From: Smittium mucronatum
Taxonomy: Eukaryota > Kickxellomycota > Harpellomycetes > Harpellales > Legeriomycetaceae
Direction: 5' to 3'
Length of the DNA: 22,066 nucleotides
NCBI GenBank assembly: GCA_001953115.1
Contig: LSSL01002593.1
Coordinates: 1 to 22,066 of the forward strand
Shown: piece by piece, positions 1 to 9,025 of the stretch
Numbering within the stretch: position 1 is the first letter of the stretch
Layout: every line of letters starts with the position of its first letter
Translations under genes and position numbers: made by a program
Notes under the pieces: model-generated
Database searches by the model: none
What the model saw: the letters and a program-made list of their open reading frames with translations, nothing else
Told to the model about the DNA's origin: nothing

Positions 1-16
1 AAAGAAAGAAAGAAAG
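1..16. repeat. (AAAG)4 microsatellite
   Basis: Four perfect AAAG units sit at the left edge. They lie inside the partial open frame, where they encode Lys/Glu/Arg residues. Confidence 0.8.
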
Positions 17-126
17 TCGAATATCATAAAGAGATAAATACCATACGAAAAAATTACTGTATAAAAGGCGCTGCAGCCGAACTCTTAAGAAAAAATTACG
101 CTTCAGATATAATTAAAATTCATTAA
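1..126 (+). CDS. 3' end of an unidentified gene (partial)
   Basis: Frame 1 is open from the first base for 41 codons and ends at TAA (124-126). The translation begins with a Lys/Arg/Glu-rich run, continues through IRKNYCIKGAAAELLRKN and ends DIIKIH. Long open frames are rare at this base composition, and the GC-richer core (ggcgctgcagccgaactc) looks codon-driven, so I read it as the C-terminus of a protein that starts outside the window. The AT-rich spacer that follows suits a 3' UTR. No family is recognisable from so short a tail. It could also be a chance open frame or part of a decayed gene. Confidence 0.35.
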   Translation, partial: KERKKVEYHKEINTIRKNYCIKGAAAELLRKNYASDIIKIH

Positions 127-396
127 CAATTTATTATAGTTCGTCCACTAAATTTTTACAACTCTTAAATAAACATTTTTTTTTCTGAAAATACCTAAAG
201 ACATTAATTCTTTAATATTTCCATTACTTTTTTTCTCTTCGTTAAATACTACTCTTAACCTTATTTCTTACTAAAAACAAAACCCCAAAATAGCCCAAAT
301 CAAAAAAAATAATAATATAAGTCAAAACAAAAAAAAACAACTTGTCACAATAAGTCTCAACCAAATTTAATTTCATAATTAACAAAGTGCATTACT

Positions 397-558
397 ATGA
401 CTACAGAAAATTCTACCAACTTTCAGGAATCTGCTGGGAATCCGCAGGAAAAAGTAGAAGCTTCAAAGGACCGCATAACTTTGCGGAAGAAGTCTATCAC
501 AGACCAAGAAAACCCTCAACATATATATATGATTAATGATTTGATTGCGAAACTATGA
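397..558 (+). CDS. Small hypothetical protein, 53 aa; possibly a truncated gene
   Basis: An ATG at 397 opens 53 codons ending at TGA (556-558). The composition is unlike the surrounding AT-rich DNA: it starts MTTENSTNFQESAGNPQEKV and continues with a charged middle (KDRITLRKKS). The 100 bp upstream are A-rich with pyrimidine tracts, like a 5' leader. Past the TGA the same frame stays open 18 more codons, with a protein-like sequence (VLKHMKDYIPVYFYTRF), to TAG at 613-615. The TGA may therefore be a decayed codon, for example a former TGG, in a longer protein of about 72 residues. I recognise no domain. It may be the surviving N-terminus of a gene disrupted by the transposon relic to its right, a genuine small protein, or a chance ORF. 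Confidence 0.4.
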   Translation: MTTENSTNFQESAGNPQEKVEASKDRITLRKKSITDQENPQHIYMINDLIAKL

Positions 559-1164
559 GTTTTAAAACATATGAAGGATTACATTCCTGTCTATTTTTAT
601 ACTAGATTTAAATAGTTCAATTTATTCCGATTTTTCTAACTGGTTAAAATAAGTTTAATTAAAATAAATGCTAAGATAAAATTAAATTAAAGAATAGGAG
701 GTTTTAAACGATCAGTCTTCGGTTCGAGCTCATGACATCCCGTCATTGCCACTTCCTAACACCAAAAATAGACTATGCAAAAATTAATTTATCTCAAATC
801 TTAATATTAAAATTATTTTACAACATAACTTAATTAGAAACCATTTTATCAACATAACTTAATTAGAAACCATTTCTGCAAATCCTTAACAAAAGAAATT
901 ATCGTATTCCATGAAGATAAAAACAGCAAAAAATGCTTGAGGTTTCAAGTTTGATGTGTTGGAGAGGTAGTACTGCCCCAAAACCATATTGTACTACCCC
1001 TATATCTTCATCATTATCGAAATATCAAAGTAAATCGTGTTTTAATGTACACCAAAAATTATTTTAATGGTGCCTAAATTTCTAATAACACTGAAAATTT
1101 TATTTTCTTGGAAAATATAGCGATATCAAATCTAAATTAAGAAAATCAAAAAAATAATAATAAT
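559..1164. other. AT-rich intergenic stretch with a tandem duplication
   Basis: Apart from the 18-codon extension of the small ORF (559-615), I see no coding frame here. It holds the 29-bp tandem duplication at 821-878 and a small GC-richer patch near 720-760. Confidence 0.5.
821..878. repeat. 29-bp unit in two tandem copies
   Basis: A unit beginning caacataacttaattagaaa occupies 821-849 and repeats at 850-878. The first 26 of 29 positions are identical and the last three differ. This looks like a recent local duplication. Confidence 0.85.
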
Positions 1165-2220
1165 CCACACGCCTGATAGTCGGTACTCGTAAGTCACAAT
1201 GACATCCGCGCCAAGGTTTATCTACCTGTCATAGCGAATCTAACTCCCCTATTTCTATAATTCATAAATTAACATATTAAATTATTAAATTATTTTACCT
1301 GATGGCAATTTAGATTCGATTTGAAGATATCTTTATCGCATAGTATATTTATTGGGTTCAGTAGTTTTTCATTTTCAATAGCAGGACTCAATTTTTGTTG
1401 TCATTCTGTCTAGTTGTAAAAACTGATTCTGTAATTACGCTTCTTTTCTTTTAGAGCTTAAAGAACTAATACATGAAATACTAAGCGGAATTAAAAGAAT
1501 ATTCTAATCCAAGCTACTACCAAATATTCGGCATCTTTTACATAGACCTTAGTGAGCTTTCAATTTTTATCAGTCATTTTTATCTTGAAAATTAAACCAA
1601 CAGTATTCTCAATTGGCCACAATAAAACATTTTCCATAGTTTTATAATAATCCTCACAGAAAATAGCAATCATTTCTTTGATACTTCAACTTTACCCATA
1701 AAAAGATATTTGCAACTCCTGCTAGTAAAACGTCTGGTGTGTCAAAGAATCTCCCATATTACTATTTTGTAGAAATAAAAATTTTAAACTTGACAAAAAT
1801 AAACTTCGTAACTTTTTTATATTATCTTGTGGTTTTGTTGGTATATAGCATAACTTCATCTTGATTTGGCCATTCGTATGAAAATTGTCTCAGAACACTT
1901 ATTTTGTTTATTCAATGCCATTGGCAACTTTTACATATATATTTGTTATGCGTTAAAATTAATATGAGATCCACTAATCAAACTGTAAGTTTAAAAATAA
2001 TTATATATACCATTGGTTTCATAGCTGTATTTAGTCCAATAATCTAAACATAAAGTATTTGTTGTGAGGAAACATCCAATGGCATGTGTTATTCAAATCC
2101 ATTGCTACGATTATCTTCCTATATTGGAGAAGCCAAAAGTTGACTAGCAAATGAAATGGATATCCTTACTGAAATATCTTTCAATCTAATATATTAACTT
2201 GCTTTGTTATTATCAGGATA
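1165..2220 (-). pseudogene. Decayed DNA transposase relic, tentatively Merlin/ISXO2 (IS1595-like)
   Basis: The minus strand shows successive protein-like segments in different frames, in one consistent order. First comes a CxxC-type segment near 1918-1940 (HNKYICKSCQWH), which would be half of an N-terminal zinc ribbon. Then near 1660-1770 comes RFFDTPDVLLAGVANIFLW, resembling the post-ribbon GTxFF...L...YLW region of ISXO2/Merlin transposases. A 61-codon frame with one stop (1491-1673) contains FCEDYYKTMENV and VKDAEYLVVAW. Finally, at 1165-1233, comes NLGADVIVTYEYRLSGVW, which resembles the family's PGxxIxTDExRxYxG block around the second catalytic Asp, with that Asp read as Tyr (one base change). 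At least three frameshifts and many stops make it non-functional. The family is my inference from motif order; no intact DDE triad remains and another transposase family is possible. Confidence 0.35.
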
Positions 2221-2378
2221 TTTTGTCATTTTATTTCAAAAATTTATAGGTATATTTTCTAACTCTACTATCAATTTAATCCTTCTCTCGATACAGTGTC
2301 TATAGACGATGTACACCAAATTCCTGTATTAATCTATTTCTCTACAATTTATACATTATACTCAAACCCTCTAGCCTT

Positions 2379-2387
2379 TATATATAT
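2379..2387 (+). promoter_or_regulatory. Possible TATA element of the Sec7/PH gene
   Basis: A tatatatat run lies about 75 bp before the ATG at 2462 and is followed by a pyrimidine-rich stretch (ctccttttcattttcttta), a common fungal promoter arrangement. In DNA this AT-rich such a motif is weak evidence. Confidence 0.3.
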
Positions 2388-2461
2388 CTGCGCCGAAATT
2401 TCGTATTCTCCTTTTCATTTTCTTTATTCTGCGTTAATTGCATTAAATACCTGATTTTGTC

Positions 2462-5400
2462 ATGAATTACAAAATCCCTGGCAGTGAAATAGATATCCCG
2501 GAAAATAACTCCAATGATTCACATTCTTTAAATAATAAACTTAAATCTCCATATCTGAATCCTAACGACATTCCCTCCATTCTTGAATCTGATTTCTCCG
2601 AAAATAAATCTTCCTATGCTGACAGTTCCCCTAAAGGATCCTCTGTAACGAATTTAGATTCTCATGTCGAATTGCTTAACAAGAAAAAAATTAAGAAAAA
2701 TGAAAAAAAATACGTCGAAGTAAAGGCTTCTGAAGGCTATCGCTGGATCATGTCTAAACTTAGAAAGGATACTGGTAAATCTTCTATTATAAGTGATTCC
2801 TCAAAGCGCACTAACTCAATATCTCAATCAGTCCGAGGTAACACTTTCTTAAAAAGGAACGTTACGATTGATTCTAACAATTCCTCTTCACTAAAATTAA
2901 AAACACCTGACTCTTCTAATGTTTATCCTATGTTGCAAGGTCCTGAGGAATCTTCCAGTAATTCCGCTCACAATAAATTGCGCAAACCTTCTTTCTGGAG
3001 TATTCTTAAACAGCCCATTAAATCTAACAATGAAAATTCAGCTGATAATAACGGTTCAATAGATTCTACTGAAAAGCTTTCCAAAACATACAGAAAAGAT
3101 TCTTTGCCTGGAAACATTCTTCAATCTAAAAATTCCAGATCCGACCTTAACATGTATCCCTATACAACTCCAAGCTCTAATTCCATATTTTCCAATAGCG
3201 ATGTTGATCTAAATGCTAATTATGAATTATATGGTTTGTTGAAAAATCCAAAGATTGATCAAGCCAATATTTCCGATAACAAAAGTGCTAGCTTGTCTGA
3301 TGTCTCCAACTCTAAGCCTCTAAAAATATTTCCAGCTAGTCACACTTCTGAGAATTTGCATTTTGGTTTTAACTCTCTTTCAATTAACAAAGATCATCCA
3401 GATCTGTATGTACATAATCTTCCTGACAATCTTATTCTTGAAAGCCCCAGCACTTTAAACTTAAACTCTAAAAAATCAGCCGCTACATCAAATATAATTG
3501 AATCCCCAGTAAATCCCATTTCAATTCCTCTTCCTGAAAATGTAAATAATTCAGAAAGGGTCCCTTTAGCTTTAAATTATTCTGGAAAACATCCTGTTAA
3601 CAATGCCGAATTCAACCAAAATCATTTATATTCTAATTCAACTCCCGAGGATTTTTCCAGGTTAATTTATAATTATTATTCTGATCCTTCAATAGTTTTG
3701 ATTAGCCCCCTTAAGGATCCAAGTGATTTTGCGGAGTTTTTGGGCGGGAGAACCCCCTTTCAGATCAAGACTTTGGAGTTATATATGAGTATGTTTTCTT
3801 TTTCTAAAATCCGTCTTGATGCTGCTTTGAGAAAAGTATGTTCAAGACTTTTAATGCTAGCCGAGTCACAAGTAATTGATCGAATCCTTAAACAGTTCTC
3901 AAAAAATTATTTTTATTCTAACCCCGACACTCAGCTGAAATCAGTATCAAACACTCACACTGTTGCATTTTCCATATTCTTGCTAAACACTGATCTTCAC
4001 CTCGCTGACATTAAACCCAGTGCACGTATGTCTAAAGCTCAATATGTCAGAAATACTATTGAAGCCATAAACATGAATTCTACCAGAGAAAAATCCATTG
4101 CACATACCACCTTTGTTGATAGCGGCAAGATTTCTGATTCCTTAAAACTTTTATCTAATTATGAACCCGAAAAATCCATGGTCTCTCCATATACAGAAGA
4201 TAATAATCATATAAACGATATCGAAATCTCATCTTCCTTACCCAAGTACCATGTAACTTCCCCTAATTCTCCAATTACCAGCTATGTCGAAGAGTTCATT
4301 CTCAACATTCCTAACTCTTCAAAATCTACTGGTGGGTTCATATCAGAAATAAAATCAGACCCCTTGGGTGGTAAGTTCAATATTATAAGAGGTCGCTCTC
4401 AATCGCGTACTTATGTGAAAGGAAAAGCTATAAATGCCGACATTGTTCGCTTCAAGGCTAGTAGTGTTGACCCTTTTTATTTCTCTGATCAAAGCCCGAA
4501 ATCTGACTTGGGATCTTCTTATTCTAATGCTAATGAGCTTAATAAAAAGGGACATCAAATTACAAGTAGTAAAAGTGAATTAAACATCAGCAAAGATTTC
4601 AATCTTGTAACTTTGCATGAAGATTCATCATTTTATCCGCACCCTTCGAAAAATGTTTCCCCCAATAAAAACAGCTTCCAGACCTCAAACAAGTTCATTA
4701 CCACTTTTAAAAACCACTCCTACCCTAGGCAATCGGATGATCCTGCTCAAAATAACATGAATCTAAATAGTAGCCTAGCTAATATTCCTTCGAACTCCTC
4801 TAAATACTTCTTTGGGAGTCCAAAAAACAACTCAAATCCTCCGTTAATGGATCTTAACATAAGCTCATATCTACGAGATATTTATAGTAGCATTAAGGAA
4901 AACCCATTAGAAAAACCTATAATAAGTTCTCATTCAAATAATAGTCAGGAAAGAGCAGAACCATCATCTATCTATGGTTTAACAGAAATCTCCAACAACG
5001 TATTTTCTGATAATAAAAAAAGTATGAATAATTATCTGTCTAGATTTTCTACAGGTGTAGGAGACTCCTTTAATAATTCAAACCCCAATCCATTGGTTAA
5101 ACAACAATATTTAACAAAAAAGTTATCTAAAAGCAAGAATATTGTTTCTGAGGACTTACATTTGCATCCTAGCAAAAGATATGAATTAAAAACGTCTATG
5201 GATGCTAGAAATTCATTATCAACTCAATCAAACTATAGTTCAAAAGCTATTAATTATGTTAATTCATTTACAGCCAAGAACCAAGATTTTAGTGACTCTA
5301 AAGAACCCAGTCCATCTACTGTCCGCCAGAGCTCCACTATCACACAGGGATCCAATTTTCCTAAAATAATAGACCTAAAGTATAACCCTATCTCTAATAA

Positions 5401-7786
5401 CCCTGTAGCCTCGAAATTATACTTTAGATGTGGTTTATTAAATCGAAAAATCCTTTTCGATTCTTACGGCAAAAAGCCATCAAATCGCTCATGGAGAGGA
5501 TGTTACTTGTCAATAGCTAACGGAAAAGCCATGATGTACAAAGGAGATAACTCTTCAGCCCCTAGGATTGGTTTGGTAGGCTCACTGCCCTCTGATGTAC
5601 CATTGCTAAACTCCATTTATTTAGTGCATTCCTACTCCCAAGTAATGCCCAAGCCAGGATATTCATACACTAAACCACACGTTTTCGCATTAACGCTAAA
5701 CGATGGCAGTGTTTATCTCTTTCAAACATTTGAGGCGGAAGAAGCTAATCAATGGTCTTTTGCTTGTAACTATTGGGCTGCTTTATTTACCAAAGTTCCA
5801 TACATTGCTGGTAGTGTAAATAATTCTGAGTATGGTTGGTATTCTCAAAATAACTTGGCTAATCGAAGCAACTCTATGATGGAGTTAGGTATTGACTCAA
5901 AGACAAATGGATCTAAAATGTCAGTTTTGGGATCAATATCCTTTTCCACTAAAAAATTAGACAAAATCGATTCGGTCAAAGATTCCAATCGACACGTTAA
6001 CATTAGCGACTGGGCTCCTCCTCCCAATCCAACTCAGCTGGTGTTTCACGATGAGAAATCTCAAATTGAAGCATTTAGTAAACATATTGATTACTTGGAC
6101 AATGAACTCAATACTCATAAAACAGCACTTGCTCAAATTAATGAGAGGTTTCATGAAAAATCACTTGTTTATAATAGAGCATTTAACAACTGGGAGAAAA
6201 AGGCACAATATTTACTTAAAGAGCTAATTAAATATAAGAACTACATCGATTGCTTAAAAGCTGCGATCAAAGAATCTGAGTCTTTAAACGAAAATAATAT
6301 TGAGAACATTGCCAGAACTAACTCAAACGTCGAAACTTTGATGACTTCAGATAATGAATTAGACGCTTCTCTTCTTACTAGCAATACTCGCGATAGACAA
6401 AAAAACACATCTGGGACCACAAACAGCTCATTTTCCAAACCGATCCCTAAACTCAGAAAAAGTACCTCATCAAAAATTTTTGATGTTAAGCAGCTTCAGA
6501 TTGTTGATAAACCGAACCAAAGCCGATCTTCCCCTAAAAAACTCAATTCCTCAGTGTCCTTTAGCGACGAATCTAAGGCTAAGACAGACGTTTTTTTCCG
6601 AGATGATTTAAACATAAATCATAACAGAAAAAATGGGAGAAATAATGAAACTCAACTTATATATAGTTACGATCCAGGATCATTTAATTTGGGATACTTG
6701 AATTCAAAAAGCGATGAAAACCAGCCTTTGGATATCAACAAGAGGAATTTTAATAATATAGAAAACGATGCAGAGCTTTTGGAAAGGTTGACTCGCAAAA
6801 GCATGTCCGACCCGGCTCCTCTTACTAGTTTAAAAAATGAATCTGAATATTCCTTTCTACGGTTTTTGACACCTACTAAAAATCTAAGACTTCAAATGGA
6901 TCCAGTTTCTGAAAGCAAAACCGGAGATCGCGAAGAGGATAATAGGTTAGAACCTTTGAGTATTGGAGGCTCATCAAAGCTGACAGATCTCTTCAAACCT
7001 CTAGATATATCATCGCACTTAATGGATCTGAACCCATCTTCAGCTAAAGTCAAGAGAAACAGTTCACCAATTAAACCCCAAAGCCACAATATTGACTTAA
7101 CCCGACTGCTAATTGTTAAAGGGAAGAAAGATTTTATTTTGAGTAGCCCTTCTTTGGAGTTGGAAAATAGATCAAGAAGTCATCGGAACTCCAAAGACTC
7201 GAGCAACGGTGATTCAAAACTAAGGATTTCATCCACTAAGAACAAAGAATTTATTAGTAAAGCTGAAAGACGAGGAAGACAGAAAAAGAATCAGGAAGGC
7301 GTGAAAAAACTATCATCAATCCCGAATTCTAATGAATTGTTGGACGAAAATACGACTAAAAATAACATGGAAAACTATTTTAATAACAATATCCATGATC
7401 AAACAGATCCAGCAGACAGTTTCGAAGGATATTTCAAGGATTATGAGTACTTGGGCAGAAAAATGATAGTCGAAGGCGAACTAGGTAGCCCATCAAATCT
7501 AAGCGCCTCACAGTCAGATCAAAAGAATTTTGGGAAATCGAGTTTAGAAAAATACATAGAAGAGTTAGCAAAGATAGACAAGCCTTATAAGAAGGATAGT
7601 GGGGAGATTGAAGACCAAACAAAGAACAATTTCACTAAAAAAACAATAAGACCTCGGATGGCGGCTCATTACTATAAGGTAACAGATAGAGATGAACAAT
7701 ACATATCAAGTTATTCATTTTTTATCGAGAGACCTAAAACAGCCCCGATTCAGAAAAGCAAAACAGAACCTTCAAATTCAAAGTAA
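2462..7786 (+). CDS. Sec7 and PH domain Arf guanine-nucleotide exchange factor (fungal Syt1/Sec74-like), 1774 aa
   Basis: This large intronless gene encodes a predicted activator of Arf-family GTPases, which swaps GDP for GTP on membranes in vesicle traffic. The Sec7 core runs from about residue 421 (SDFAEFLGG) to 540. The catalytic glutamic finger is retained as E468 in LAESQVIDR, and the second signature is NTDLH at 509-513, followed by LADI and YVRNT. The PH domain, for phosphoinositide or membrane binding, spans about 987-1105 and ends in the usual helix with W1105. It is followed by SDWAPPPNPT (from about 1182) and a predicted coiled coil at about 1197-1275, containing NNWEKKAQYLLKELIKY. 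This order matches fungal Sec7/PH proteins of the Syt1/Sec74 type, in which ESQ replaces the commoner GEAQ. Residues 1-420 and 540-985 and the last 500 are Asn/Ser/Lys-rich and probably disordered; a basic WIMSKLRK patch lies near residue 95. The start is the first ATG of the frame, preceded by AT-rich promoter-like DNA. It is longer than yeast Syt1 (about 1200 aa). Confidence 0.93.
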   Translation: MNYKIPGSEIDIPENNSNDSHSLNNKLKSPYLNPNDIPSILESDFSENKSSYADSSPKGSSVTNLDSHVELLNKKKIKKNEKKYVEVKASEGYRWIMSKLRKDTGKSSIISDSSKRTNSISQSVRGNTFLKRNVTIDSNNSSSLKLKTPDSSNVYPMLQGPEESSSNSAHNKLRKPSFWSILKQPIKSNNENSADNNGSIDSTEKLSKTYRKDSLPGNILQSKNSRSDLNMYPYTTPSSNSIFSNSDVDLNANYELYGLLKNPKIDQANISDNKSASLSDVSNSKPLKIFPASHTSENLHFGFNSLSINKDHPDLYVHNLPDNLILESPSTLNLNSKKSAATSNIIESPVNPISIPLPENVNNSERVPLALNYSGKHPVNNAEFNQNHLYSNSTPEDFSRLIYNYYSDPSIVLISPLKDPSDFAEFLGGRTPFQIKTLELYMSMFSFSKIRLDAALRKVCSRLLMLAESQVIDRILKQFSKNYFYSNPDTQLKSVSNTHTVAFSIFLLNTDLHLADIKPSARMSKAQYVRNTIEAINMNSTREKSIAHTTFVDSGKISDSLKLLSNYEPEKSMVSPYTEDNNHINDIEISSSLPKYHVTSPNSPITSYVEEFILNIPNSSKSTGGFISEIKSDPLGGKFNIIRGRSQSRTYVKGKAINADIVRFKASSVDPFYFSDQSPKSDLGSSYSNANELNKKGHQITSSKSELNISKDFNLVTLHEDSSFYPHPSKNVSPNKNSFQTSNKFITTFKNHSYPRQSDDPAQNNMNLNSSLANIPSNSSKYFFGSPKNNSNPPLMDLNISSYLRDIYSSIKENPLEKPIISSHSNNSQERAEPSSIYGLTEISNNVFSDNKKSMNNYLSRFSTGVGDSFNNSNPNPLVKQQYLTKKLSKSKNIVSEDLHLHPSKRYELKTSMDARNSLSTQSNYSSKAINYVNSFTAKNQDFSDSKEPSPSTVRQSSTITQGSNFPKIIDLKYNPISNNPVASKLYFRCGLLNRKILFDSYGKKPSNRSWRGCYLSIANGKAMMYKGDNSSAPRIGLVGSLPSDVPLLNSIYLVHSYSQVMPKPGYSYTKPHVFALTLNDGSVYLFQTFEAEEANQWSFACNYWAALFTKVPYIAGSVNNSEYGWYSQNNLANRSNSMMELGIDSKTNGSKMSVLGSISFSTKKLDKIDSVKDSNRHVNISDWAPPPNPTQLVFHDEKSQIEAFSKHIDYLDNELNTHKTALAQINERFHEKSLVYNRAFNNWEKKAQYLLKELIKYKNYIDCLKAAIKESESLNENNIENIARTNSNVETLMTSDNELDASLLTSNTRDRQKNTSGTTNSSFSKPIPKLRKSTSSKIFDVKQLQIVDKPNQSRSSPKKLNSSVSFSDESKAKTDVFFRDDLNINHNRKNGRNNETQLIYSYDPGSFNLGYLNSKSDENQPLDINKRNFNNIENDAELLERLTRKSMSDPAPLTSLKNESEYSFLRFLTPTKNLRLQMDPVSESKTGDREEDNRLEPLSIGGSSKLTDLFKPLDISSHLMDLNPSSAKVKRNSSPIKPQSHNIDLTRLLIVKGKKDFILSSPSLELENRSRSHRNSKDSSNGDSKLRISSTKNKEFISKAERRGRQKKNQEGVKKLSSIPNSNELLDENTTKNNMENYFNNNIHDQTDPADSFEGYFKDYEYLGRKMIVEGELGSPSNLSASQSDQKNFGKSSLEKYIEELAKIDKPYKKDSGEIEDQTKNNFTKKTIRPRMAAHYYKVTDRDEQYISSYSFFIERPKTAPIQKSKTEPSNSK

Positions 7787-7934
7787 GAGCAAGCAATAAT
7801 AGATGGAATGGTCTAATATTGGATCAGCGAAATTTACAAGTCATATCCATCCAAAAATAATCTAAAAACTAATATTTTTCTTGTATTTATTCCACTTTTG
7901 TAGCTAATATTAACAATCTTTATTTATATTTTCT

Positions 7935-7940
7935 AATAAA
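7935..7940 (+). terminator. Candidate poly(A) signal AATAAA
   Basis: A canonical AATAAA lies 149 bp after the stop of the Sec7/PH gene, in a T-rich context suitable for 3'-end formation. The hexamer is not rare at this composition. Confidence 0.4.
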
Positions 7941-7956
7941 CAATGACAGTTAATGA

Positions 7957-8082
7957 GATATATTTGATTTGGATGAACCAGAATTGGCTAGTAGTATACG
8001 TGAGAGGTTTAGAGCTTTGACGTCCAGAATGCTCTATATACTCTGATTCGAGGAAATTATGGGAAATCCATTTAGAAATTAG
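7957..8082 (+). pseudogene. Orphan protein-like fragment with an internal TGA
   Basis: One frame reads DIFDLDEPELASSIRERF and then RALTSRMLYIL to TGA (8044-8046), and continues FEEIMGNPFRN to TAG (8080-8082). The codon mix (gaa cca gaa ttg gct agt) is like real coding DNA rather than the local background. There is no start codon and no recognised family. It may be a remnant of a lost gene or of an ancient duplication. It is short, so chance is possible. Confidence 0.25.
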
Positions 8083-8332
8083 CCATTATATCCTATTAAA
8101 TTATATTTTAACTCAAGGGGAAAAAAATATCATTTTTATCGTCTATAAATCAATGGCTAAGTGGTTTACTGGCAGGTAAACAGTAAAGAAGGTAGGAAGC
8201 TGATAGGCGAATTAAATTTAACTAGATAAGAGAATGAAAAGCCCAAACTGAGGTAAGAATAGATAAAAGAATAGAGATTGAAGCCTCACTAGACCAGAGA
8301 TAGATTAATCTTTGAAAAGAAAAAAAAAGAAA

Positions 8333-9025
8333 TCAAGGTAGGGATTTCTTTACTTTTTTTTTTCCAGTTTTTTTTAGGGTTTTAGATTGAAAACTACGCC
8401 AACTGTTTATGCGATCGTCACGAGATTGTTCCCATTCTCGAGCTCTTTTTTGAGATTCTAGGATTTCCAATTTGGCTTTTTCTTTTGATAGAAGTTCAGC
8501 AGCTTTACGTTCAGCTTCGGCAGTAGCTTTGCACTTTCTTTGCCATTCTAATTCCAAGATCAAAGATCTAAATTTGGAGCGAATTAAATCAGTAGCTAGT
8601 TTAGTAGGAGGCTGAGTATCATTGGGAAGAGAAGATTTCGTTTTGGGAGAAACAGAAAGTTCCTTTCTTAGAATTGATTCAGCATCGGACATAATCTTAA
8701 GGAGAAATCTTCTGTTATCTTGATCTAAAAGCTGATCTTGGGCCTGCTTTAAAATGTCGAAAGCTTCGACAGCTTTAGGATGCTGAGTTTTGTCGGGATG
8801 AACAAGACGAGATTTGTGACGGTATGCTTTTTTAATAAGATCATCATCGCAAGTGGTATCAACTTCGAGAATAGAAAACGGATCAATTTTTGGCATTTTG
8901 AGAATGCGTTCGACCTCAGCAGAACGATTGATTTGAGTTATTGCAGACTTGAAAAAATTGTCCAAGTTGACATCCAAATCATTGACTGAACCTTTCATCG
9001 ACTTCGAATCTTTTGAGGTAGACAT
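8333..9025 (-). CDS. DNAJC8: J-domain splicing-associated protein, DNAJC8/Spf31 homologue, 230 aa
   Basis: This is a predicted nuclear J-protein of the DNAJC8 (human)/Spf31 (fission yeast) family, associated with the spliceosome and expected to recruit Hsp70. The J domain covers about residues 48-106: it opens with DPFSILEV, has helix II IKKAYRHKSRLV, the invariant HPD at 76-78, and helix III EAFDILKQAQDQLLD. A highly charged coiled-coil region (about 155-200, rich in Arg/Lys/Glu) leads into the family's C-terminal signature SRDDRINSWRSFQ (201-213) and a basic tail (KKTGKKKVKKSLP), a likely nuclear localisation signal. The N-terminal LDNFFKSAI segment also fits the family. The length is close to the usual 210-255 aa, so it looks complete and intronless. 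The start is the first ATG of the frame. It converges with the Sec7/PH gene; no functional link is implied. Confidence 0.93.
   Translation of the reverse strand: MSTSKDSKSMKGSVNDLDVNLDNFFKSAITQINRSAEVERILKMPKIDPFSILEVDTTCDDDLIKKAYRHKSRLVHPDKTQHPKAVEAFDILKQAQDQLLDQDNRRFLLKIMSDAESILRKELSVSPKTKSSLPNDTQPPTKLATDLIRSKFRSLILELEWQRKCKATAEAERKAAELLSKEKAKLEILESQKRAREWEQSRDDRINSWRSFQSKTLKKTGKKKVKKSLP

Larger units (their letters stand above)
7787..8332. other. Shared 3' intergenic region between convergent genes
   Basis: This 546-bp spacer separates the stop codons of the Sec7/PH gene (+) and the DNAJC8 homologue (-). It contains a poly(A)-signal candidate for the former and an orphan protein-like frame at 7957-8082. 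The stretch from 8083 to 8332 is purine-rich without a coding frame and probably includes the 3' UTR of the minus-strand gene. Confidence 0.6.

Noticed and set aside
721..731. ggttcgagctc resembles a tRNA B-box
   Set aside because: The flanking bases do not form a T-stem, and no acceptor, anticodon or D-arm can be drawn around it.
4355..4558. Antisense open frame inside the Sec7/PH gene, and similar ones at 5845-6154, 6241-6438, 6892-7089 and 7434-7622
   Set aside because: They are shadows of the well-supported sense gene and have no independent evidence.
556..8046. TGA codons inside protein-like frames as evidence of a reassigned genetic code
   Set aside because: Both intact genes use TGG for Trp, and the TGA-containing frames are short or clearly decayed, so ordinary pseudogene mutation explains them.
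8780..8989. Plus-strand frame opposite the J-protein gene
   Set aside because: It is the antisense shadow of the J domain coding sequence.
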